This document shows, piece by piece, positions 54,716 to 61,034 of a DNA stretch of 64,000 nt. The stretch spans positions 178,303-242,302 of the forward strand of contig NZ_JADKPO010000002.1 of the NCBI RefSeq assembly GCF_015352445.1. Direction: 5' to 3'. Each line of letters begins with the position of its first letter. Position 1 is the stretch's first letter. The position numbers and the translations under genes are program-made. The notes below the pieces were generated by a model. The model ran no database searches. It was not told the origin of the DNA and saw nothing but the letters and a program-made list of their open reading frames with translations. This stretch comes from Nocardioides agariphilus. Its GTDB lineage: Bacteria; Actinomycetota; Actinomycetes; Propionibacteriales; Nocardioidaceae.

Positions 54716-56788
54716 GTGCCTGGCGACAAGTCCTCGGTGACCCACGAGACGACCGTGCGCCAGGTGCTCGCCACCGCGGTCGAGGCCCTCGGCGGCGAGG
54801 AGCGGCCCGGCCAGGTGGCGATGGCCGAGGCCGTGGCCGAGGCGATGTCGGGGGGCCAGCACCTGCTGGTCCAGGCCGGCACCGGCACCGGCAAGTCGCT
54901 GGGCTATCTCGTGCCCGCGCTTCTCCACGAGCGCCGGGTCGTGGTCGCCACCGCCACCTTGGCCCTGCAGCACCAGCTGGTCGAGCGTGACATCCCGCGC
55001 CTGGTCGAGGCGATCCGGGCCAGTCCCGAGCCTGCCGTCAAGCAAGCCGTGGACACCTCCTACGCCGTGCTGAAGGGCAGGTCCAACTACGTCTGCCTGC
55101 ACCGCATCCGCGAGGGCGTGCCCGACGACCAGGGTGCGCTGGTGGAGGTGCCGTCGGGGTCGATGGCCAAGAAGGTCCTCGACCTGCGCGCCTGGGCCGA
55201 GCGGGAGGCCGGGACCGGCGGCTCGGGCGAGCGCGACCGGGCGCCGCGTCACACCGACCGGGAGTGGCGCCAGGTCTCGGTCAACCATCGCGAGTGCCTG
55301 GGGGCGACGCGGTGCCCCTTCGGCACGGAGTGCTTCGTCGAGGTCGCCCGCGAGCAGGCCCACCGCTCCCACCTGATCGTGACCAATCACTCGCTGCTCG
55401 CGATCGATGCGATCGAGGGCGTGCCGATGATCCCCGACTACGACGTCGTGGTCGTCGACGAGGCCCACGAGCTGGTCGCGCGGGTGACCCAGGCCGCGAC
55501 CGACGAGCTCGCGGTCTCCGACGTCGAGAGGGCTGCCCGACGGTCCCAGCGCCACGTGGGGGAGTCCAACGCCGCCGACGACCTGGCCGATGCCGGCGAT
55601 GCCTTGCAGCTGGCGATCGACGACTGCCGCCCCGGACGCTTCGATGCCGTCCCCGAGGCCCTGGCCGACGCACTCGTCTTGGTGCGCGACGCAGCCCGGG
55701 CCTGTCTGTCTGCCTACCCGCGCGAGCCCGAGGGAGCCCCAGGCGAGGGAGTGGACGCGAGCCGCACCCAGGCCCGCGGCATGGTCCAGGACGTCTTCGT
55801 CACCGCCGAGCGGATGGCGAGCAACTCCGACTCCGACGTCTTGTGGCTCTCCGAAGGCGGCGACCGCAGCCCGCCGCGACTGCACGTGGCGCCGCTGCAG
55901 GTCTGGGGCCCGATGCGCGACAAGCTGCTGTCCGACAAGACGGGCATCTTCACCTCCGCCACCTTGATGCTGGGTGGCGACTTCTCCTCGATGGCCGTCT
56001 CGATCGGGCTCAAGCCAGCCGAACGCGTGGTCGAGGGCTCTTCGGTGGACGAGCTTGAGACCACCCACCCGGGCCCCCCGATCTCGACCACCGGCGGGAG
56101 TGAGGCCCTCCCATGGCGCGGCCTCGACGCCGGTTCCCCGTTCGACTACGGCCGCCAGGCCATCCTCTACGTCGCCAAGCACCTTCCGACTCCTGGCCGC
56201 GACGGCCTGGGCAAGGCCCAGCTCGACGAGATCGTCGACCTGGTCGACGCGGCCAACGGCCGCACGCTCGGCCTGTTCAGCTCACGTCGTGCCGCCGAGA
56301 CCGCGGCGGCCGAGGTACGAGACCGCCTTCCCCACCTGACCACCTTGGCCCAAGGCGACGCCCAGCTGCCCGAGCTGGCGCGCCAGTTCGTCGAGGACCC
56401 GCACACCTGCCTGTTCGGGACGCTGAGCCTGTGGCAGGGCCTCGACGTGCCAGGGGAGACCTGTCAGCTGGTGATCATCGACCGGATTCCGTTCCCCCGA
56501 CCCGACGACCCGCTGATGTCTGCTCGTCAACGTGCCGTCGACGACGCCGGCGGCAACGGCTTCATGCAGGTCGCCGCGACGCACGCCGCGTTGCTACTCG
56601 CGCAGGGGACCGGGCGACTGATCCGGACCTCCGCCGACCGCGGAGTGGTCGCCGTCCTCGACCCGCGACTGGTGACCGCGAGGTACGGCGGGTTCCTCAA
56701 GGCGAGCCTGCCGCCCATGTGGGCCACGACCGATCCCGATGTGGTGCGCCAGGCCCTCAAGCGTCTGGCCGACCCGGGCGCCGGTTGA
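54716..56788 (+). CDS. ATP-dependent DNA helicase, DinG/XPD-like
   Basis: The 690-aa superfamily 2 helicase has Walker A QAGTGTGKSLGYLVPALL near residue 55, DEAH box VVVVDEAHELV, and four cysteines of an Fe-S cluster (NYVCLHR, RECLGATRCPFGTECF). Late motifs are FGTLSLWQGLDVPGETCQLVIIDRIPFPRP and AQGTGRLIRTSADRGVVAVLDPR. It unwinds damaged or forked DNA. TATGGT lies 6 nt before GTG 54716 (leaderless). Its 3' end overlaps the convergent PAP2 frame by 195 bp. Confidence 0.9.
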   Translation: MPGDKSSVTHETTVRQVLATAVEALGGEERPGQVAMAEAVAEAMSGGQHLLVQAGTGTGKSLGYLVPALLHERRVVVATATLALQHQLVERDIPRLVEAIRASPEPAVKQAVDTSYAVLKGRSNYVCLHRIREGVPDDQGALVEVPSGSMAKKVLDLRAWAEREAGTGGSGERDRAPRHTDREWRQVSVNHRECLGATRCPFGTECFVEVAREQAHRSHLIVTNHSLLAIDAIEGVPMIPDYDVVVVDEAHELVARVTQAATDELAVSDVERAARRSQRHVGESNAADDLADAGDALQLAIDDCRPGRFDAVPEALADALVLVRDAARACLSAYPREPEGAPGEGVDASRTQARGMVQDVFVTAERMASNSDSDVLWLSEGGDRSPPRLHVAPLQVWGPMRDKLLSDKTGIFTSATLMLGGDFSSMAVSIGLKPAERVVEGSSVDELETTHPGPPISTTGGSEALPWRGLDAGSPFDYGRQAILYVAKHLPTPGRDGLGKAQLDEIVDLVDAANGRTLGLFSSRRAAETAAAEVRDRLPHLTTLAQGDAQLPELARQFVEDPHTCLFGTLSLWQGLDVPGETCQLVIIDRIPFPRPDDPLMSARQRAVDDAGGNGFMQVAATHAALLLAQGTGRLIRTSADRGVVAVLDPRLVTARYGGFLKASLPPMWATTDPDVVRQALKRLADPGAG

Positions 56789-57523
56789 GCCCGAGGTGAG
56801 CTTGAAGCCCATCCAGATCACCAGCCAGCCGATCAGCACGTCGGCGACCCAGTGGTTGCCGGTGCCGACGACCACCAGGCCGGTGATCAGGGCGTGCAGC
56901 CAGCCACCGATGCGCATCCAGCGCCTCGTGGCGTGCTGCTGGAGCACCATCGCCACCCACAGCGCCCACCCTGCGTGCAAGGAGGGGAAGGCGGCGAGCT
57001 GGTTGGTCAGGCCGCCGAGACCCTTGGGCGCCGAGGCGTCGCCGCCCCACCACCCGTCGCCGGACGTCAGCGCCAGCACATCGGCGTACCCACCGAACAG
57101 CCTCGGGGGAGCTGTCGGCAGCAGCAGGTAGGCGACCAGGGCGATCACCGTGCCGACGACGAGGGCGCGGCGAGCCGGCACGTAGACATGCGCTCCGCGA
57201 CGGTAGAGCCACACCAGCACGATCGCGGTGACCACGTAGTGGGCCGTGGCGTACCACAGGCTGCCGAACAGGCTCAGGCCCCGGCTGACCGCGAAGACCT
57301 GGTTGAGCGCGCCCTCCCACGACAGGTGCAGCGTGCTCTCGATGTCGAGCAGCTCGGCGGCACGACGCTGTGCTGGGCGCAGGGCGTCGCTGGCAAACAT
57401 CCGCGAGCCCGAGTAGGCGACGTAGAGGGTCAAGATGATGGCCATCTCGACCAGGGCGTTGCGCCAGCCCCGAGCGGCGGTCTTGTTCGCGACCGCCTCG
57501 CTCTCCCGCCGTACGCTCCCCAT
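56594..57523 (-). CDS. PAP2-superfamily membrane phosphatase
   Basis: The 309-aa product has about six membrane helices and PAP2 motifs FPSLHAGWALWVAM (C2, His) and GTGNHWVADVLIGWLVIW (C3, His/Asp), close to the inositol-phosphoceramide synthase-like branch. It probably acts on lipid phosphates. The core ends near residue 243. The last 65 residues (GRGPHGRQARLEEPAVPRGH...) are encoded antisense to the helicase gene, hydrophilic and unlike the family, so the original stop may have been lost. Confidence 0.8.
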   Translation of the reverse strand: MGSVRRESEAVANKTAARGWRNALVEMAIILTLYVAYSGSRMFASDALRPAQRRAAELLDIESTLHLSWEGALNQVFAVSRGLSLFGSLWYATAHYVVTAIVLVWLYRRGAHVYVPARRALVVGTVIALVAYLLLPTAPPRLFGGYADVLALTSGDGWWGGDASAPKGLGGLTNQLAAFPSLHAGWALWVAMVLQQHATRRWMRIGGWLHALITGLVVVGTGNHWVADVLIGWLVIWMGFKLTSGSTGARVGQTLEGLAHHIGIGRGPHGRQARLEEPAVPRGHQSRVEDGDHSAVGGGPDQSPGPLRE

Positions 57524-57828
57524 GACCTAGAGCCTGCCCCGTCTCATCAAGTGATGCACATCAGTTGTTTCCCTGGCCCGCCCCTGAAGAGGCCAGGTGA
57601 CACGTTTTCGATACGTAAGTATCGACCGTCGCCTACCGCAACAATCATCGCGGTCGAACTGATTCCGCAAGCCGTCAGATGAGCCTGCACCGAACCCTCA
57701 CACACCGCGAAGGGCGGGACCGTCTGGCCCCGCCCCTCGTCTTCCCCGGCTCGCCAGCCGGGGTCGAGTCGGCTGGCGAAGTCTTCAGCTATCTGTGGTC
57801 GAGGCGCGAGCTCGCGAGCTCGGACACC
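57524..57828. other. Intergenic region with a palindrome and a hairpin
   Basis: No gene is supported here. TCGATAC-GTAA-GTATCGA (57608-57625) is a perfect dyad 85 bp upstream of the PAP2 start and a plausible operator. GGGCGGG (57712-57718) and CCCGCCC (57729-57735) form a hairpin about 95 bp beyond the LysM stop and may be its terminator. GTGGTCGAGGCGCGAGCTCG (57795-57814) resembles the dispersed repeats. Confidence 0.5.
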
Positions 57829-58230
57829 TCAGTCGGTCGGCACCCGGAGCCGCTGTCCGGCCAGCACCATGCCCGAGTCGAGGGCGTTGAGCCGCTCGAT
57901 GCGGTCGACCATGGTGCGGATGTCGTCCTCGCCCGTGGCGGCAGCGGCGTCGGCAGCGATCCCCCACAGCGTGTCGCCCGGTGCCACCTGCACGATGCGC
58001 GTCGGCTCGGGCGTGCCGGGGTGCTCGGTGGCCACCGAGCCGGCGCCCAGGAAGATGCCGGCCATCAGGGCGATCGCCAGACCCAACAGCAGCACCACGA
58101 TGCGCCCACGACGCGTCAGGCGCACGCTCGGGCTCGCCTGGACCGGGCGGGCCGGGCGGGCCGGGCGGGCCGGGCGCCCTCGTCGCGCCACTCGGACCGG
58201 GCGGACCTGGTCAATCGTGATGGTGCTCAT
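57829..58230 (-). CDS. LysM-domain membrane protein, probable SOS cell-division inhibitor
   Basis: The 133-aa product has a basic N-terminus with RPARPARPARP (from 9-bp GC repeats near 58143-58176), one membrane helix at about 43-67 (IVVLLLGLAIALMAGIFLGAG) and an extracytoplasmic LysM domain (VQVAPGDTLWGIAADAAAATG...LNALDSGMVLAGQRLRVP). A LysM protein divergent from lexA is the known place of SOS division inhibitors (YneA, DivS, Rv2719c). LexA boxes lie in the shared upstream region. ATG 58230 follows AGGAGG. Confidence 0.85.
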   Translation of the reverse strand: MSTITIDQVRPVRVARRGRPARPARPARPVQASPSVRLTRRGRIVVLLLGLAIALMAGIFLGAGSVATEHPGTPEPTRIVQVAPGDTLWGIAADAAAATGEDDIRTMVDRIERLNALDSGMVLAGQRLRVPTD

Positions 58231-58343
58231 CGGGACCTCCTGGGACTGTGCCCGTTGGGGAAGGCCGACCCCCTGGCCGGCGGATGGTTCCTGTTCCGAA
58301 ACGATGTCTATCGCCGAGCGCCGACAGTGGCTGTCGAGCCCGC

Positions 58344-58465
58344 TCGATCAGACGTTCGATCGAACATGTGATCGAGAGTAGAGCATGTGTTCGAACGCGC
58401 ACAACCCTTCGCTCGAAGACGTGTTCGAAGAAACGTCCAGACACGCCGTTCGAACAGGTGTTTGA
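58344..58465. promoter_or_regulatory. Cluster of four LexA (SOS) boxes
   Basis: Against the actinobacterial consensus TCGAAC-N4-GTTCGA, four 16-bp sites each have at most one mismatch: TCGATCAGACGTTCGA (58344-58359), TCGAACATGTGATCGA (58360-58375), TCGAAGACGTGTTCGA (58413-58428) and TCGAACAGGTGTTTGA (58450-58465). The first two abut. The last is 20 bp before the lexA -10 element. Both divergent genes should be repressed by LexA. Confidence 0.85.
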
Positions 58466-58497
58466 ACCCTGGGGCCCAACGGGTCTACCGTTCGCCC

Positions 58498-59253
58498 ATG
58501 GCAACCGAGAGCAAGCCCGAGAAGGCCGCCCGAAAGTCGACCGGTCGTGGCAACGTCTCCGAGCTTCCCGACGGACCCCCCGATGCGACCGGGCTGACGC
58601 CGCGCCAGCAACGCGTGCTGGCCCACATCAAGGACTCCATCGAGAAGGTCGGCTACCCGCCGAGCATGCGCGAGATCGGCGAGGCGGTCGGACTGACGAG
58701 CTCCTCGAGCGTGGCTCACCAGCTGCGCGTGCTCGAGGAGAAGGGCTTCCTCAAGCGCGACCCCAACCGGCCCCGCGCCCTCGAGGTGTTCTTGCCGGAG
58801 GTGATGGCGGCCAGGCGGTCGCTCGGCTCGGCCGACGAGTCGACCTACGACGAGACCGGCATCGGCGACACCGTGACCCCGGCGACCTATGTCCCGGTGG
58901 TCGGCCGGATCGCGGCTGGCGGCCCGATCCTCGCCGAGGAGCGCGTCGAGGACGTCTTCCCGCTGCCCAAGCAACTGGTCGGGGAGGGCACGCTGTTCTT
59001 GTTGCAGGTCTCGGGCGACTCGATGGTCGAGGCCGCGATCTGCGACGGCGACTACGTGGTGATCCGGCAGGAGCAGACTGCCGACAACGGCGACATCGTG
59101 GCAGCGCTGATCGACGGGGAGGCCACCGTCAAGACGTTCCGGCGCAAGGACGGCAAGGTGTGGCTGCTCCCGCACAACTCTGCCTACGAGCCGATCGACG
59201 GCACCAACGCCAGCATCCTGGGCATCGTCACCGCGGTCCTGCGCAAGGTGTGA
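58498..59253 (+). CDS. lexA: LexA repressor
   Basis: The 251-aa SOS repressor has an N-terminal winged helix ([44 protein letters not shown]) and a C-terminal autoprotease. The Ala-Gly cleavage site lies in [10 protein letters not shown], the catalytic Ser in [11 protein letters not shown] and the Lys in [12 protein letters not shown] 58498 lies 6 nt after TACCGT (58486-58491), so the mRNA is leaderless; the longer frame upstream runs through LexA boxes. Autoregulation is expected from the four boxes upstream. Confidence 0.95.
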   Translation: MATESKPEKAARKSTGRGNVSELPDGPPDATGLTPRQQRVLAHIKDSIEKVGYPPSMREIGEAVGLTSSSSVAHQLRVLEEKGFLKRDPNRPRALEVFLPEVMAARRSLGSADESTYDETGIGDTVTPATYVPVVGRIAAGGPILAEERVEDVFPLPKQLVGEGTLFLLQVSGDSMVEAAICDGDYVVIRQEQTADNGDIVAALIDGEATVKTFRRKDGKVWLLPHNSAYEPIDGTNASILGIVTAVLRKV

Positions 59254-59258
59254 TGCCG

Positions 59259-59666
59259 CTACCTGTCCCGCAACCGCCGGACGAACTTCAGCCCTGACCA
59301 GGTCTGGTCGACGGCGGCCACCTTGACGTCGACGAAGCCGAGCTCGAGGCCCAGGTCTCGCACCTTGTTCTCGTCGAGGTCGGTCAGGACTTTGCTCGCC
59401 TTCTTGGGCCAGCACACCCACACCATGCCGGCGCTCGAGGTGCGCTCGAACAGCACCGGCAGTCGCTTCTCGAGCGCCGCGAGCGAGGTGTGCCAGGTGA
59501 GCGTGATGTCGGCCGACCTCGGCAGCCGACGCACCACGTTGGTGGCCGGCAGATCGCCCAGGTCGACTTGGTGGGGCTGGCCGTCGAGGAAGACCACGAG
59601 GCCTGGCTTGATGCCCAGCTTCTGGGGCAGCGGCGTGCCGGAGTAGCCCGCGGGCGCACTGGTCAT
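59259..59666 (-). CDS. DUF3052 family protein
   Basis: The 135-aa product begins MTSAPAGYSGTPLPQKLGIK and has VWVCWPKKASKVLTDLDENKVRDLGLELGFVDVKVAAVDQTWSGLKFVRRL, the conserved pattern of actinobacterial DUF3052. The function is unknown. ATG 59666 overlaps the stop of the upstream membrane protein gene (ATGA). It converges on lexA with 5 bp between the stops. Confidence 0.85.
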   Translation of the reverse strand: MTSAPAGYSGTPLPQKLGIKPGLVVFLDGQPHQVDLGDLPATNVVRRLPRSADITLTWHTSLAALEKRLPVLFERTSSAGMVWVCWPKKASKVLTDLDENKVRDLGLELGFVDVKVAAVDQTWSGLKFVRRLRDR

Positions 59667-60049
59667 CGGGCGGCCCGCTTGCCACCGGTCAGCCGTGGCG
59701 GCTTGGGCGCATCGCCCTTGAGGAGCCCCAGCATCCGCAGCAGTCGGGCCACCAGCAGCAGGCCCACGAACAGGCAGGCCACCGCCCCGAGCGAGGCCAG
59801 CGCGAGCAACGCCCACGAGCCGCTCTGCCCGGCTCGGGCGCTGGCCCCGAAGTCGATGGCCGCGTAGACCAGGTAGCCCCACGCGACCACCGCCAGCGTG
59901 ACGCCGACGGCGAGCAGCAGGAGCTTGGCTCGCGACCGGGAGGGCGCAGCGCCACCGGCTGGGGGCTGTGTGACGGCCGGCTGCGAGTGCTGGGCGGGAT
60001 GTCCGGGCTCGGCACGCCGCTTTCCCGCGTGCTTGCCCGACGACTCCAT
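59663..60049 (-). CDS. Small two-helix membrane protein
   Basis: The 128-aa product has a hydrophilic N-terminus of about 40 residues and two membrane helices (about 44-64 LLLLAVGVTLAVVAWGYLVYA; about 77-103 SWALLALASLGAVACLFVGLLLVARLL). It ends in a basic tail (KPPRLTGGKRAAR). ATG 60049 lies 6 nt after CAGAAT on the minus strand, which suggests a leaderless start; ATG 60067 is an alternative. It is translationally coupled to the DUF3052 gene. The function is unknown. Confidence 0.72.
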   Translation of the reverse strand: MESSGKHAGKRRAEPGHPAQHSQPAVTQPPAGGAAPSRSRAKLLLLAVGVTLAVVAWGYLVYAAIDFGASARAGQSGSWALLALASLGAVACLFVGLLLVARLLRMLGLLKGDAPKPPRLTGGKRAAR

Positions 60050-60225
60050 CGGGCCATTCTGACCCATGGCCCGAGCGGGCCGAGCGGGCTTGCCGAGGAC
60101 CCGACACGCCGGGCCCGACCCGTCTGGACCACCCTCTGACCTGGGCGGATGCGGGTGCTGCACCGGGTTCAGCGAAAGTGGCCTATCTAGGGGCTTGTCA
60201 CACCCCGCACCCCAACATATAGTCG

Positions 60226-60324
60226 AACTACACGGATGTAGTTATCCACACCACATCCACAGCGGGCCGCTCGGACCCCACAGGTCCAAGCCTCCGATCC
60301 ACCATCACCGCCCAGTTATCCACA
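60226..60324. promoter_or_regulatory. nrdRJ control region: DnaA boxes and inverted repeat
   Basis: Two perfect DnaA boxes TTATCCACA lie at 60242-60250 and 60316-60324. AACTACACGGATGTAGTT (60226-60243) is a perfect dyad with 7-bp arms that abuts the first box. It and the preceding AACATATAGTCGAA (60214-60227) are candidates for the paired NrdR boxes seen before actinobacterial nrd operons. This predicts joint control by DnaA and NrdR. Confidence 0.65.
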
Positions 60325-60385
60325 GCCTGTCAGAGGCTCTTGTGGCGCGCCTTGACGCGCCCTTCGACACGCGAGAGGAGTCGTC

Positions 60386-60877
60386 GTGCACTGTCCCTAC
60401 TGCCGCGACACCGACACCCGCGTGATCGACTCCCGCGTCGCCGACGACGGCACCTCCATCCGCCGCCGCCGGTCCTGCTCGGCCTGCAACAAGCGGTTCA
60501 CGACCGTCGAGCTGGCCCAGCTGAGCGTGGTCAAGCGGTCCGGCGCGTCCGAGCCCTTCGACCGCGAGAAGGCCGTCGCCGGAGTGCGCAAGGCCTGCAA
60601 GGGCCGGCCGGTCACCGAGGACGACCTGGCGTGCCTGGGCCAGCAGGTCGAGGACTCCTTGCGCCAGTCCGGCGCTGCCGAGGTGCCCGCCCACGAGATC
60701 GGCCTGGCGATCTTGGGCCCGCTGCGCGACCTCGACGACGTCGCCTACCTGCGGTTCTCCTCGGTCTACAAGCAGTTCGCCTCTGCCGACGACTTCGAGG
60801 CCGAGATCGCCGACCTCAGGCGCCACCACGCAGCTCCCCTCGAGCAGCTGCTCGTCACCCCAGCCCCCAGCGGCTGA
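60386..60877 (+). CDS. nrdR: Transcriptional repressor NrdR
   Basis: The 163-aa repressor of ribonucleotide reductase genes has an N-terminal zinc ribbon ([39 protein letters not shown], two CxxC pairs) and an ATP-cone domain (about 49-139, [28 protein letters not shown]) that senses ATP/dATP. GTG 60386 follows GAGAGGAG. It precedes nrdJ on the same strand, as in Streptomyces. Confidence 0.94.
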   Translation: MHCPYCRDTDTRVIDSRVADDGTSIRRRRSCSACNKRFTTVELAQLSVVKRSGASEPFDREKAVAGVRKACKGRPVTEDDLACLGQQVEDSLRQSGAAEVPAHEIGLAILGPLRDLDDVAYLRFSSVYKQFASADDFEAEIADLRRHHAAPLEQLLVTPAPSG

Positions 60878-60885
60878 CCAAGGAC

Positions 60886-60921
60886 CGCCCGGTACGTCGT
60901 GGGGAAGCGGCGTACCGGGCG
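60886..60921 (+). other. Strong hairpin between nrdR and nrdJ
   Basis: Perfect 11-bp arms CGCCCGGTACG (60886-60896) and CGTACCGGGCG (60911-60921) enclose a 14-nt loop, 9 bp past the nrdR stop. There is no U-tract. It could attenuate read-through or stabilise processed mRNA between the two genes. The remaining 113 bp to nrdJ show no riboswitch pattern that I recognise. Confidence 0.6.
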
Positions 60922-61034
60922 CATCACCTCTCCCAGATCAGGGCACCCCACTGCATCCCTGCGGCAGTGTCGGTGGTGCCAGCAAGAATGTTCAGCAGGG
61001 ACCGACACCGAGTGGGACCGAGGAGCACAGGCAT

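Noticed and set aside
60922-61034. Cobalamin riboswitch before nrdJ
   Set aside because: The gap is short and I see no B12-box-like conserved core, only the nrdR-proximal hairpin. NrdJ uses B12 as cofactor, but that alone is no evidence for a riboswitch.
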